From Rhizobium album (GTDB lineage: Bacteria > Pseudomonadota > Alphaproteobacteria > Rhizobiales > Rhizobiaceae): DNA of 64,000 bases. Position 1 is the first letter of the stretch; the number at the start of each line of letters is the position of its first letter. The stretch spans positions 1-64,000 of the forward strand of contig NZ_QFBC01000002.1 of NCBI RefSeq assembly GCF_003122325.1, written 5' to 3'. Position numbers and translations under genes: made by a program. The notes under the pieces are model-generated. The model searched no databases and was not told the origin of the DNA. It was given only the letters and a program-made list of their open reading frames with translations. This document shows positions 1 to 8,752 of the stretch, piece after piece.

Positions 1-53
1 AGCTTGGGGATGAACTCCTTGGCCTGCCTATCATAACGCAATACTACAGGCAT
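1..53 (-). CDS. 5' end of an unidentified gene, cut by the window edge
   Basis: An ATG at 53 on the minus strand opens a frame that stays open to the window edge and reads MPVVLRYDRQAKEFIPK. An AGGAGAGG purine tract lies about 5 bases before the ATG, a strong ribosome binding site, which is the main reason for calling it. Only 17 codons are visible, so no family can be assigned. It lies downstream of the ABC transporter gene on the same strand, with a terminator between them, so it probably has its own promoter or is read at low level from upstream. Confidence 0.45.
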   Translation of the reverse strand, partial: MPVVLRYDRQAKEFIPK

Positions 54-84
54 AAACACCTCTCCTGCGAGCATCCCCAAAAAC

Positions 85-118
85 GACAAACCCGCCGATA
101 AAAATCGACGGGTTTGTC
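85..118 (-). terminator. Rho-independent terminator after the ABC transporter gene
   Basis: GACAAACCCG pairs with CGGGTTTGTC and the stem continues through one mismatch to a four-base loop, about 14 pairs in all. On the minus strand the stem is followed by GTTTTTGG. It lies 24 bases past the stop of the ABC transporter gene and before the next leftward gene. Confidence 0.8.
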
Positions 119-141
119 AGTAGTCTGGCGGAGGCCGCGGA

Positions 142-2025
142 TTACTCCGCGGCCTCCGTTTCATCCTCTTTCGGCGGTTCGTCCGCATCTGCATGCACCT
201 GATCGGCCAGGAAGCCGCCGGACTGACGGTTCCACAGGTCGGCATAAATGCCGCCGGAGCGCACCAGCGCCTCGTGGTTGCCGGTCTCGACGACGGTGCC
301 GTGGTCGAGCACCACCAGCCGGTCCATCTCGGTCAGCGTCGACAGGCGATGGGCGATGGCGATCACCGTCTTGCCTTCCATCAGCGCGAACAGGTTTTCC
401 TGGATCGCCGCCTCCACTTCGGAGTCCAGCGCCGAGGTCGCCTCGTCAAGCACCAGGATCGGCGCGTCCTTGAGGAAGACGCGGGCGATGGCGATGCGCT
501 GCCGCTGGCCGCCGGACAGCTTGACGCCCCGTTCGCCCACATGGGCATCGAGACCGGTCCGGCCCTGCATGTCCTCCAGCCCGACGATGAAATCCCAGGC
601 ATTGGCGCGTTTCGCCGCCTCGATGATGTCCGCATCGGTCGCCGTCGGCCGTCCGTAGGCGATGTTGTCGCGGATCGAACGGTGCAAGAGCGAAGTGTCC
701 TGCGTCACCACGCCGATCAGGGCGCGCAGGCTGTCCTGCGTCACGGTCGAGACATCCTGGCCATCGATGGTGATGCGGCCGGATTCCTGGTCGTAGAAAC
801 GCAGGAGCAGGTTCATCAGCGTCGTCTTGCCCGCACCCGAGCGGCCGACGAGGCCGACCTTCTCCCCTGCCCTGATATCGAGCGTCAGATCCTCGATCAC
901 GCCGCGATCCTTGCCGTAATGGAACCGCACGTGGTCGTAGCGGATCGCGCCCTTCGGCGCCGCCAGCTTCCTGGCATCGGGCGCATCGACGATATCGTGC
1001 TGTTTCGTCATCATCGCCATGCCGTCATAGATCGTGCCGATGCTTTCGAACAGTGCCGAAACCTCCCACATGATCCACTGCGACATGCCGTTGATGCGCA
1101 TCGCCAGGCCGATGGCCAGCGCGACGGAGCCGATCGAAACCTCCGCCGTCAGCCACAGGCCGATGCTGGCGGCCGAGACGATGAACAGCGCCAGGGCGTT
1201 GTTGACGTCCACCAGGATGTTGAGCAGCGTGATCTGCCGCATCTGCTTGTGCACAGAGCCGAGGAAGACATCCATGCCCTCGCGGGCATAATCTTCTTCG
1301 CGGCCGGCATGCGAAAACAGCTTGACGGTGCCGATATTGGTGTAGCTGTCGACCACGCGGCCGGTCATCATCGAGCGCGCACCGGCCTGTTCGCTGGAAA
1401 GCTTGCGCAGCTTCGGAATGAAGTGGCGCAGGATCAGCACGTAGGCGACGATCCAGGCGAGCAGCGGCAGCACCAGCCGCCAATCGACGGCGATCACCAG
1501 CACCAGCATCGAAACGAAGAAGCTGACCGCATAGATGAAGACGTCGATGATCTTCAGCACCGCTTCGCGCACGGCAAGCGACGTCTGCATCACCTTGGTC
1601 GAGACGCGCCCGGCGAACTCGTTGGCGAAAAAGTTCATCGAGTGTCGCAGCAGGAAGCGGTGCATCTGCCAGCGGGCGATCATCGGATAATTGCCGGCGA
1701 GCACCTGGTGCATCGTGATCGTATGGATCGTGCCGACCAGCGGCAGGCCGATCAGCAGCAATCCTGCCATCCACAGCAGGCGATGGCCTTCGCTCTCGAG
1801 GAATGTCGCCCGGTCGGCCGACGACAGCCAGTCGACGATATTGCCGAGGAACTGATAGAGGAAGACTTCGCCGAAGGCGATCAGCATCGAGCAAAGCCCG
1901 AGCAAAGCGAGCCAGGGGGCAGCAGTCCTGGTGTAATACCAGCTGAAGGCCACCAGGCCTTTCGGCGGCAGGGTGGGCTCCTCCGGCGGAAACGGATTGA
2001 GGCGCTGTTCGAACCAGCCAAACAT
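142..2025 (-). CDS. ABC transporter, fused permease and ATP-binding protein (exporter type)
   Basis: A 627-residue half-transporter of the type I exporter (MsbA/multidrug) class. The first ~335 residues hold the membrane domain with about six hydrophobic segments. The nucleotide-binding domain follows: Walker A GRSGAGKT at 394-401, signature LSGGQ at 503-507, Walker B ILVLDE at 523-528, and the H-loop in AIAHRLST. It is expected to work as a homodimer in the inner membrane, exporting a lipid, drug or peptide; the substrate cannot be read from the sequence. The C-terminus is acidic (EPPKEDETEAAE). The gene stands alone, with a terminator behind it and a leader ORF with a terminator-like hairpin about 150 bases in front, which suggests attenuation control. 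Confidence 0.93.
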   Translation of the reverse strand: MFGWFEQRLNPFPPEEPTLPPKGLVAFSWYYTRTAAPWLALLGLCSMLIAFGEVFLYQFLGNIVDWLSSADRATFLESEGHRLLWMAGLLLIGLPLVGTIHTITMHQVLAGNYPMIARWQMHRFLLRHSMNFFANEFAGRVSTKVMQTSLAVREAVLKIIDVFIYAVSFFVSMLVLVIAVDWRLVLPLLAWIVAYVLILRHFIPKLRKLSSEQAGARSMMTGRVVDSYTNIGTVKLFSHAGREEDYAREGMDVFLGSVHKQMRQITLLNILVDVNNALALFIVSAASIGLWLTAEVSIGSVALAIGLAMRINGMSQWIMWEVSALFESIGTIYDGMAMMTKQHDIVDAPDARKLAAPKGAIRYDHVRFHYGKDRGVIEDLTLDIRAGEKVGLVGRSGAGKTTLMNLLLRFYDQESGRITIDGQDVSTVTQDSLRALIGVVTQDTSLLHRSIRDNIAYGRPTATDADIIEAAKRANAWDFIVGLEDMQGRTGLDAHVGERGVKLSGGQRQRIAIARVFLKDAPILVLDEATSALDSEVEAAIQENLFALMEGKTVIAIAHRLSTLTEMDRLVVLDHGTVVETGNHEALVRSGGIYADLWNRQSGGFLADQVHADADEPPKEDETEAAE

Positions 2026-2160
2026 AACAAGCTCCAGGGTCCAAAAGTCCCGGCGAGGGCCTCACACGGTCGCGCAGGACATCGTGGGCGGAAGCCGGGG
2101 GACGGATTGGCGAGGCCGACAAGGCCGCGCAGTGATTCAAATAGGAAGTTGGAAAAGAAA

Positions 2161-2176
2161 AAGCGAAGGGTCGCTT
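2161..2176 (-). terminator. Terminator/attenuator hairpin overlapping the leader ORF stop
   Basis: On the minus strand AAGCGA, loop CCCT, TCGCTT forms a perfect 6-bp stem followed by TTTCTTTTCC. The 5' arm includes the last two bases of the TAA stop of the leader ORF, so a ribosome sitting at that stop would cover the hairpin. It lies 135 bases before the ABC transporter start. The stem is short but the U-rich tail is good. Confidence 0.55.
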
Positions 2177-2231
2177 ACGCCTGCAGCCACATGATGGGCG
2201 TGGAGAGGCGATGACGAACAGTGATATCCAT
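2175..2231 (-). CDS. Candidate 18-residue leader peptide upstream of the ABC transporter
   Basis: The ORF reads MDITVRHRLSTPIMWLQA. It has a very strong ribosome binding site (AGGGAGGG ending 4 bases before the ATG), far better than most genes here. Its stop codon runs into a 6-bp hairpin with a U-rich tail. The layout is that of a ribosome-dependent attenuator, or of a short stand-alone RNA coding a micropeptide. I do not recognise the peptide from any known leader. There is no run of a single regulatory codon, so control by amino-acid starvation is not evident; sensing by the nascent peptide, or by drugs that stall ribosomes, is possible but inferred. Confidence 0.5.
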   Translation of the reverse strand: MDITVRHRLSTPIMWLQA

Positions 2232-2468
2232 GAATCCCTCCCTGAAAGGCGTTGAAGATGCTGTTGTCTAGCGCAATTTGTCGCACTTGCCCAGTGCCCG
2301 CCCATAAAAAAGGCAGCAATCGGCGTTCTCGCGATCCTGTGTGGCTGGGGCGCCACAGGTCACCGGCAGTTCTGTCCGGCTGAACGCGGCACGGCGGTTG
2401 TTTGTGCGGCGTCCATCGTGTTAGGGCCAACCTGGCTCGCCACCATCGTTTTCGACGCGGAGACAAGC

Positions 2469-2930
2469 ATGACTTCCCTGCGCATCGCCCTCTACCAGCC
2501 GGACATTCCCGGCAACACCGGCACCATCCTGCGGCTGGCCGCCTGTCTCGGCCTGTCCGTCGATATCATCGAGCCGGCGGGTTTCGACATTTCGGACCGC
2601 AACCTCAGGCGCGCCGGCATGGACTACCTCGCCGCCGTAACGCTGACACGCCACGTCAACTGGACAGCCTTCGACGACTGGCGGCGACAGGCGGGGCGCC
2701 GCATCGTGCTCGCCTCCACCAGGGCGGCGGAGCGCTACACCGATTTCGTCTACCGGCCTGACGATATCCTGCTCCTCGGCCGCGAAAGCGCCGGCGTGCC
2801 GGATGCCGTGCACGGCTCTGCCGACGGCCGCATCCTCATTCCGATGCAAGAGGGCCAGCGCTCCATCAATGTCGCGATGGCCGCCGCCATGGTGGCGGGA
2901 GAAGCCATGCGACAAACTGTCTGGTGCTAA
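2469..2930 (+). CDS. trmL: tRNA (cytidine(34)-2'-O)-methyltransferase
   Basis: A 153-residue SPOUT-class methyltransferase that 2'-O-methylates the wobble base of tRNA-Leu isoacceptors using S-adenosylmethionine. Family motifs are in order: the N-terminal IALYQPDIPGNTGTILRLAA, the cofactor-knot LLLGRESAGVP, and the C-terminal RSINVAMAAAMV. The length matches the family (about 150-160). An upstream in-frame extension exists, but the family N-terminus begins at MTSLRIALYQ, so the ATG at 2469 is chosen. It is divergent from the ABC transporter and followed 98 bases later by an unrelated gene on the same strand. Confidence 0.93.
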   Translation: MTSLRIALYQPDIPGNTGTILRLAACLGLSVDIIEPAGFDISDRNLRRAGMDYLAAVTLTRHVNWTAFDDWRRQAGRRIVLASTRAAERYTDFVYRPDDILLLGRESAGVPDAVHGSADGRILIPMQEGQRSINVAMAAAMVAGEAMRQTVWC

Positions 2931-3028
2931 AACGCCCTCTCCGGCGGCGATTGTTGCAGTGCACTGTTGTGCAGCCGGACCGACTATGCGATGCTTCCCG
3001 AAGTGATCGCAACCGTGGAGTGCCATCC

Positions 3029-4306
3029 ATGTTCCAGACCGCATTCACCCATAATCTGACGCAATTTGCCCGGATTCTCAGTCTTCCCGAACGTTTGCAG
3101 CACACTCCGGCGCGCAATCTTTCCCTCGAAGCCTTGCGGCAGCGCAACACGACGCTCGACGCCTTCTTCTACGACATCAAGGTCGTCACCCCCGACGAAG
3201 CCTTCTACATTTCCGATTCGCTGGCCGCCGTCGGCTCGATCCTGATCGTGCCACCCTCCGGCGCCGGCGCGCTCATCCTCTGCGACACGCTGGACGAGTT
3301 TTTCCTGCGCGGCGGCAAGGACATCCATGTGCTGGCGATCGCCGGGGCCGGCGGTTCCGCACTCGGCGCCGCAGCCTTCGCACGCAATGTCGCCGATGCG
3401 GTCGGCGAACCGGTCGCCACCGTCGTCCCCGGCTACGGTTTTGCCGATGCGGTCGGCGAGGCCATGGGCGGCTCCTTCCTGTTCGGCTGGCTGAACCAGG
3501 TGCGCCACGGTTTCGAAATCCTCGACGAGGTCTGGGGCCGGCCGCAGTTCGGCGTCAATCCGGAAACGAATGCTGCCGCCTCGACGGTCAAGCACAATTG
3601 CCGCGACATGCAGACGGTGCTGGCGCTTCTGGCCGATCCGCGGCTTGCGTTCAACCTGCTGACAGGCCATTCCAAAGGCAACCTGGTATTGGCCGAGGCT
3701 TTGACGCGGCTCAAGTCCGTCGACCTGCCGCGGCTGCAGGCCCTGTCGCGCTCCGCCCGCATCGTCACCTTCGGCGCCAAGATCGCCATGCCGCCGGTGT
3801 TCACCGACGTCATTGACGTTATCGGCGAATGGGACTGGTTCGGCACGCTGAATTCGCGCCAGTTCATCGCAACAGACCGCAAAGTCTCCGGCGCCTGGCA
3901 TCACACCAACACCGATCTGCCCGGCCATATCGCAGTGACCGAGGTGCTGAAGGAGATTCTGGCGCAGCCGCCGGCGCTTCGCCCGGTCGAAACCGCCCCC
4001 TCCGAGACCGTCGTGAGCGGTGAGGTGCCCGTGCCCCCTGCGGAAGAACCTGTGCCGGCTGCAACCATCAAGGTTGCCGAGACCGTTGCGGAAGACGCCG
4101 CACCGCCGGCCGAATCTGTCGAGACGGCACCCCTGCCGGAAACCGCCGAAGAAACAGGCACGCTCAAAGCCGAAAACGACGAGACCGCGCCCAAACAGCG
4201 TTCGGGCAAATCGAAACCGGCCGAGACGATGACCGACGCCGCGGTCACGCCGTTTGTACCGCCGCCGCGCCGGAAACGAAGCACAACCCGCGACAGGTCG
4301 GCATAG
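3029..4306 (+). CDS. Alpha/beta-hydrolase-like protein with acidic Pro/Glu-rich tail
   Basis: A 425-residue protein of unknown function. The first ~320 residues look like a folded domain with a nucleophile-elbow motif GHSKG at 213-217, as in lipases of the alpha/beta-hydrolase fold, plus Gly/Ala-rich stretches (AIAGAGGSALGAAAF). Candidate Asp and His residues follow the elbow, but I cannot assign the triad. The last ~105 residues are rich in Pro, Glu, Ala and Thr and end very basic (PPPRRKRSTTRDRS), probably disordered. No signal peptide is evident. The start at MFQTAF is preferred over upstream ATGs because the extension is not protein-like. Activity as an esterase or lipase is inferred only. 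Confidence 0.75.
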   Translation: MFQTAFTHNLTQFARILSLPERLQHTPARNLSLEALRQRNTTLDAFFYDIKVVTPDEAFYISDSLAAVGSILIVPPSGAGALILCDTLDEFFLRGGKDIHVLAIAGAGGSALGAAAFARNVADAVGEPVATVVPGYGFADAVGEAMGGSFLFGWLNQVRHGFEILDEVWGRPQFGVNPETNAAASTVKHNCRDMQTVLALLADPRLAFNLLTGHSKGNLVLAEALTRLKSVDLPRLQALSRSARIVTFGAKIAMPPVFTDVIDVIGEWDWFGTLNSRQFIATDRKVSGAWHHTNTDLPGHIAVTEVLKEILAQPPALRPVETAPSETVVSGEVPVPPAEEPVPAATIKVAETVAEDAAPPAESVETAPLPETAEETGTLKAENDETAPKQRSGKSKPAETMTDAAVTPFVPPPRRKRSTTRDRSA

Positions 4307-4361
4307 GGCGGACAAACCCGCAGGATGGGGCGACCTTGCCCTTGCAACCGGGTCGTCTGCC

Positions 4362-5156
4362 CTACCGACAGAGGCTCCGCAGCGTCCGGGACTGGTCGTT
4401 GGCGATATTGAGGCCGGAAAGCTCCAGTTTCTGCTGGGCCTTTTCGGCTTCCGATTTCGCTTCTTCTTGCTGCAGATCCGCTTCGATGCGGCGTCCGATC
4501 GAGGTTTGCAGCATGTCGCGCAAGCCGGAGAAATAATCGCCGCCGGCGACCGTCGCGCCAGTCGCGGCCCGCAACTTCTCCCCGGCCTCGACCGGTTCGG
4601 CCAGCAGCACGCCGATGGCGGCGATCATGCCGTCGAGTTCGTCGTCTTCCGTCAGGCTCGACATGCCGATCTCGCGGGCCTCCGGCGAGGCGCGGGGCCG
4701 GGCCGACGTGTCGAGAAGATAATAGAGGAAAGAACAGCCGTTCATCGTCACGCCTGGGTAGGAGCGGGTCAGAAGCCCGAGGGCGGAATCCTGGCGGCTG
4801 ATCAGCAGGATTTGCCCGGTATCGAACTGGATGGTGCTGATGGCGGCCGGGCCGCGAGGATCCCGCGATGGCGCGACCAGCGATTTGACCAGGGACGATC
4901 CGCCGGTATCGAGCCAGTTCTCGCCATCGAACGAAGCCGCCTGCGCCACATCAAGCAGTTGCTGTTTCAGGACCGCGATCTCCGCGTCGATCACGTCACG
5001 ATCGACACCCGGGAAGCGCGCATGGATAAGTTTCGACTGGATCTCGGCGACGATGTCCGTCGCGGCCTGCAGCCCGAGTGTCGCGACATCGCTCGCTGCC
5101 GCAGCCCGTCCGGCGGCGTCCTCGGTGGAAGACAATGAAAATCCATCATACAACAT
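4362..5156 (-). CDS. Flagellin-like protein lacking the normal N-terminal D0 region
   Basis: The 264-residue product resembles rhizobial flagellins from the D1 helix onward. The parts in order are a helix (ATDIVAEIQSKLIHAR), the segment AASFDGENWLDTG that matches the flagellin ASFSGENWL type, SLVKSLVAPSRD, and a C-terminus (LSGLNIANDQSRTLRSLCR) comparable to the usual ALSIAN...LLSLFR ending. The first ~55 residues that form the flagellin N-terminal helix are absent, and I find no remnant of them in any frame upstream. Starts at 5156 (ATG) or 5165 (GTG) are possible; neither has a clear ribosome binding site. No flagellar genes are nearby. It may be a decayed flagellin or a repurposed one. Confidence 0.65.
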   Translation of the reverse strand: MLYDGFSLSSTEDAAGRAAAASDVATLGLQAATDIVAEIQSKLIHARFPGVDRDVIDAEIAVLKQQLLDVAQAASFDGENWLDTGGSSLVKSLVAPSRDPRGPAAISTIQFDTGQILLISRQDSALGLLTRSYPGVTMNGCSFLYYLLDTSARPRASPEAREIGMSSLTEDDELDGMIAAIGVLLAEPVEAGEKLRAATGATVAGGDYFSGLRDMLQTSIGRRIEADLQQEEAKSEAEKAQQKLELSGLNIANDQSRTLRSLCR

Positions 5157-5457
5157 GCCATACACATCGGGCTCGGCGACCGGCCGCCCGGCAACGGCTC
5201 CTGCCCCCTGGACCGAACGGCATGGCCGTGCGCCAGGGGTAAGCGATCCGTCAACGAAAACGCCGGCGATGGGGGGGAGGACGCCGGACAGGAAGCGATG
5301 CGTGCAGGGGTGGAGCACGCGTCGTGCGATCCGGCGGCGACGACCGGCTTCATGCCGCTTACGCATCGAGCGATGCCTAAAATCGTCGCCAAACCGATGC
5401 TAGGGATGAAAAGTTTCGGAACGTTTTTACAAATCGTTAAGATTTGAGCGATCGCCG
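5157..5457. other. Intergenic stretch upstream of the flagellin-like gene
   Basis: About 300 bases without a convincing gene. The flagellin-like frame remains open through part of it, but the translated residues are Arg/Pro-rich and unlike flagellin. The right end, near 5400-5450, is A/T-richer and may carry a promoter, but I could not define one. Confidence 0.4.
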
Positions 5458-5718
5458 TCAATCGGCTGTCGGCAGGCGCCGCATGGTGAATTCGATACGG
5501 TCGCCCTCGAGCTGCCGCCAGCTTTCCACCTCGGTCCAGTAGGCCGCCTTGGGGAAGGCATCGAACCATTCGCGCGCCTTGGCACGCGCCTCGTTGCGCG
5601 TAAGGCAGAAGGTTTCGCGCACAAAATTGCTTTTGCCGCCATCGGCTCTTTCCTGCCGATGCCGCGCGATCCGTCGTTTCAAACCCTCCAGGGCGGGCGG
5701 CCCGGGAATTTTCGCCAT
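5458..5718 (-). CDS. Small hypothetical protein
   Basis: An 86-residue basic protein (MAKIPGPPALEGLKRR...) with a conserved-looking core FVRETFCLTRNEARAKAREWFDAFPKAAYW and an aromatic/charged end. There is no signal peptide, membrane segment or recognised domain. It is divergent from hemF and ends about 300 bases before the flagellin-like start. Codon use is like its neighbours, which supports a real gene; the function is unknown. Confidence 0.7.
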   Translation of the reverse strand: MAKIPGPPALEGLKRRIARHRQERADGGKSNFVRETFCLTRNEARAKAREWFDAFPKAAYWTEVESWRQLEGDRIEFTMRRLPTAD

Positions 5719-5881
5719 GCGCTCTACCTTCCCCGTTGTAAATAATATCCGTATTCGCTTTTGGCGAGTCTTTTTGCAGCGCAGCAGCGCGACGGCCCGA
5801 TCACTTTAAGACCTTGCGGCTTGCGCGCTTCGGGGTTAAGGCGGCACAAGAGAGACGAGATCGCATCGCGGGAGACCGGAC

Positions 5882-6793
5882 ATGGAAAGACCGCAACTGC
5901 CGAAGGGCTTGCCGGACGACATCGAAGACAAGAAGCAGGCCGCCAGGACCTGGTTCGAACATCTGCGCGACCATATCTGCGCCACCTTCGAGGAGCTGGA
6001 ACAGGATCTGACCGGCCCGCTCAGCGACCAGGAACCCGGCCGTTTCGAGCCGAAGGAATGGCAGCGCGAGGGCGGTGAAGGCGGCGGCGGGCGCATGTCG
6101 ATCATGAGCGGCCGCGTCTTCGAGAAGGTCGGCGTGCACACCTCCACGGTGCATGGGGAATTCTCGACGGAATTCCGCGCCCAGATCCCCGGCGCCGACG
6201 AAGATCCGCGCTTCTGGGCCTCGGGCATCTCGCTGATCGCCCATCCGGTCAATCCCAACGTGCCGGCCGTGCACATGAACACCCGCATGGTGGTGACCAG
6301 CAGCCACTGGTTCGGCGGCGGCGCCGACCTTACCCCGGTGCTCGGCCGCCGGCGGACCCAGACGGACGACGACAGCGTGCTGTTCCACAAGGCGATGGAA
6401 ATCGCCTGCAACCGGCATCCGGTCGCCGACTACCCGCGCTACAAGCAGTGGTGCGACGATTATTTCTTCCTCAAGCACCGCAACGAGCCGCGCGGCATAG
6501 GCGGCATCTTTTTCGACTGGCTGCATTCGGATGCGGAGAAGGGCGGCTGGGATGCCGATTTCGCCTTCGCCCGCGACGTCGGCCGCGCTTTTTCGATGGT
6601 CTACCCGAAGATCGTGCGGGCCAACTTCAACCTTCCCTGGACGGACGACGATCGCGACGAGCAGCTCATCCGCCGCGGCCGCTATGTCGAGTTCAACCTG
6701 CTTTACGACCGCGGCACGATCTTCGGCCTGAAGACCGGCGGCAATGTCGAAGCCATCCTGTCCTCCCTGCCGCCGGCGGTGCGCTGGCCGTAG
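5882..6793 (+). CDS. hemF: Aerobic coproporphyrinogen III oxidase
   Basis: A 303-residue oxygen-dependent enzyme that decarboxylates two propionates of coproporphyrinogen III to give protoporphyrinogen IX in heme synthesis, cytoplasmic or loosely membrane-bound. The conserved [22 protein letters not shown] block is present at about residue 135-160, as are [15 protein letters not shown] and the C-terminal [20 protein letters not shown]. The length is typical. The start at 5882 follows GGGAGA with good spacing. It is monocistronic, with the small hypothetical gene divergent from it. Confidence 0.97.
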   Translation: MERPQLPKGLPDDIEDKKQAARTWFEHLRDHICATFEELEQDLTGPLSDQEPGRFEPKEWQREGGEGGGGRMSIMSGRVFEKVGVHTSTVHGEFSTEFRAQIPGADEDPRFWASGISLIAHPVNPNVPAVHMNTRMVVTSSHWFGGGADLTPVLGRRRTQTDDDSVLFHKAMEIACNRHPVADYPRYKQWCDDYFFLKHRNEPRGIGGIFFDWLHSDAEKGGWDADFAFARDVGRAFSMVYPKIVRANFNLPWTDDDRDEQLIRRGRYVEFNLLYDRGTIFGLKTGGNVEAILSSLPPAVRWP

Positions 6794-6910
6794 AAATATT
6801 CACTTTCATATTTAAAACCAAGAAATCATCTGCGTCATTTTGGCGATTCATCGGTCTTGGCCGGCATGTTATAGTTGTCCTTGCGTGATTCCATCGGAGG
6901 AGGATGTTTC

Positions 6911-7189
6911 ATGACGGCCAACACCAACATGCGTGATGCAGGCACGGCGCAGGATACGTCGCGCCACCTCGATACTCCAGAATTCATCGATCGCCTGGCG
7001 GAAAAATTGCGCCATTCGAGCGGCATAGATCTGCCCCACGCCTATTTCGTCGAGCAGGTGAAGCTCAAGCTGGCCGGCAGCCCGGCTTTCGATGCCTCGT
7101 TGGGCGAGGCTGCGCCGGAGGCGGCCAACAAACCCCTGCCCGACTACCAGTCCTCGGCCTGCTTCACGGCGTGGGCCATCCCCGACTAG
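6911..7189 (+). CDS. Small hypothetical protein
   Basis: A 92-residue soluble protein (MTANTNMRDAGTAQDTS...) with a helical middle (FIDRLAEKLRHSSGIDLPHAYFVEQVKLKLAG) and the end SSACFTAWAIPD. The ATG at 6911 is chosen because GGAGGAGG lies 7-10 bases before it. No domain is recognised. It is followed 111 bases later by the DUF1059 gene; this gap contains a perfect 7-bp hairpin at 7261-7278. Confidence 0.7.
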   Translation: MTANTNMRDAGTAQDTSRHLDTPEFIDRLAEKLRHSSGIDLPHAYFVEQVKLKLAGSPAFDASLGEAAPEAANKPLPDYQSSACFTAWAIPD

Positions 7190-7300
7190 ACGCGGCGCGT
7201 TTGCGCCCGCGCAGCGATGTCACCGGGGTTATGAACTTTTTGCCCGGCCGGGCGTTTTGCTGACGGCTTATGCCGTCATGAAACGACAGGGAGATAGATC

Positions 7301-7492
7301 ATGAGACTGTTTGAATGCGGTTCATTGGTACCGGGCTGCGATTGGCATACCCGCGCCGAAAACGATGCGGAAATCGTCCGCCGCGCCGTCGAACACATGC
7401 GAAACACCCATGGCGAAACCGTCATCCGGGAAAACATGATCGAGAACATCAAGGCGCGTATCGCCAACGAAAGCGAAGCGCCCGCCCACTGA
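7301..7492 (+). CDS. DUF1059 family small protein
   Basis: A 63-residue protein matching the DUF1059 pattern: an N-terminal FECGSLVPGCDW segment with two Cys, then EIVRRAVEHMRNTHG and a helical end. The family is short, soluble and uncharacterised; the Cys/His/Asp content hints at metal binding, which is not shown. AGGGAGA precedes the ATG. Its stop codon directly abuts the stop of the convergent cca gene with no bases between. Confidence 0.85.
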   Translation: MRLFECGSLVPGCDWHTRAENDAEIVRRAVEHMRNTHGETVIRENMIENIKARIANESEAPAH

Positions 7493-8752
7493 TCAGCCGT
7501 TTGCAATCTCCTGCAGCCGGGCGACCAGCGTCGCCCGGTCGACGGAGAAGTTGCGATCGAGCCATTCCGTTTCCAGACGCGACAGGGTTTCCCCCACTTT
7601 CGGCCCCGCCGCAATTCCGGCCGCCAGCACGTCGGCACCGCTCAAAGGGAAGACGGGTTTTTGCCAGCGTTCGGCCCGGTTGAGAAGATCCGAAAGCCGC
7701 CCGGCGCGCTGCATGTCTTCGACACCGCCATTTTCGGCGCGAACACGTGCCGATGCCAGCGCCAGTTTCAGCCGCACCTTGATGCCCTCGGCGCCATGCC
7801 GGTACAACAACCGCGAAAAGGCCGTTCCGGCCATGTCGTCGGCAACCGCAGGCGCCGTCGCCCAGGCGGAGAAATAACCGGCCTCTTCCCGCGACAACCG
7901 CAGCCGCGCCGCCATGGCAGCCAGACGTTCGGCATCGGGCGGCACGATCGCCGCCAGCCGCAGGCGCGGATCGGCATCCCAGCCAAGCGCCTTTTCCGTG
8001 CCGACAAGCGCCGGGATGGCGTCGATACCCCATTTTTCGCTTTCCGGCAGGATTTCCGTCAGGATGCCGGCCTGGCGCATCCACAACAGGGCGCGGCCGG
8101 GATCGGCCGCCGAAAGCAGCTTCTTCAACTCCGACCAGACGCGCTCGGCCGACAGCGTCTTGAGTTTCGAACGAGCCGCCGCACTCGCCTTCAGCCCCGC
8201 CGCATCCGGCCGTCCGGAACCGTAATGGGCGAAGAAGCGGAAGAACCGCAGGATGCGCAGGTAATCCTCGGCAATCCGCATCGAGGCATCGCCGATGAAA
8301 CGCACCGTCCGGCTGTCGATATCGGCCAGTCCGCCGACGAGATCGACGACGTCGCCGTTTGCATCGACGTAGAGCGCGTTCATTGTCAGGTCGCGGCGTT
8401 CCGCATCGGCCTGCCAGTCGGTGGAAAAGGCCACCTGCGCGTGGCGACCGTCGGTCTCGACGTCGCGCCGCAGTGTCGTCACTTCGAACGGCGTTCCATC
8501 GACGACCAGTGTCACCGTGCCGTGCGCCAGCCCAGTCGGCACCGCCTTGACGCCGGCAACGGCAGCGCGCTCCATCACCGCTTCCGGCCTCAGCGTCGTG
8601 GCGATGTCGATATCGCTGACGGGAATGCCCAGCAGGCTGTTGCGCACCGCGCCGCCGACCACCCGGCCCACGGCGCCGTCGCTGTTCAGCAGCGCCAGCA
8701 CCCGCGTCAGGGCGGGATTGCGAAACCAGTCCTCGCCGGCAAGATTGGTCAT
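7493..8752 (-). CDS. cca: CCA tRNA nucleotidyltransferase / poly(A) polymerase family protein
   Basis: A 419-residue class II nucleotidyltransferase expected to add or repair the 3'-CCA of tRNA. The N-terminal head has GGAVRNSLLG (about 36-45) followed by the metal-binding DIDIATTL (about 51-58). The next motif VDGTPFEVTTLRRDVETDGR is present, as is AERRDLTMNALYVD, which contains the conserved RRDLTMNA. The neck and body helices follow. It is the last gene of a three-gene leftward operon, overlapping the Nudix gene by 4 bases. Confidence 0.92.
   Translation of the reverse strand: MTNLAGEDWFRNPALTRVLALLNSDGAVGRVVGGAVRNSLLGIPVSDIDIATTLRPEAVMERAAVAGVKAVPTGLAHGTVTLVVDGTPFEVTTLRRDVETDGRHAQVAFSTDWQADAERRDLTMNALYVDANGDVVDLVGGLADIDSRTVRFIGDASMRIAEDYLRILRFFRFFAHYGSGRPDAAGLKASAAARSKLKTLSAERVWSELKKLLSAADPGRALLWMRQAGILTEILPESEKWGIDAIPALVGTEKALGWDADPRLRLAAIVPPDAERLAAMAARLRLSREEAGYFSAWATAPAVADDMAGTAFSRLLYRHGAEGIKVRLKLALASARVRAENGGVEDMQRAGRLSDLLNRAERWQKPVFPLSGADVLAAGIAAGPKVGETLSRLETEWLDRNFSVDRATLVARLQEIANG

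Noticed and set aside
193-2214. Long open frame opposite the ABC transporter gene
   Set aside because: The transporter strand has all ABC motifs. The antisense product is His/Asp/Arg/Gln-rich low-complexity sequence typical of the mirror of a GC-rich gene.
7261-7278. Perfect 7-bp hairpin TGACGGC/GCCGTCA before the DUF1059 gene
   Set aside because: No T-tract in either direction and no repressor context; it could be leader structure, but there is too little to call.
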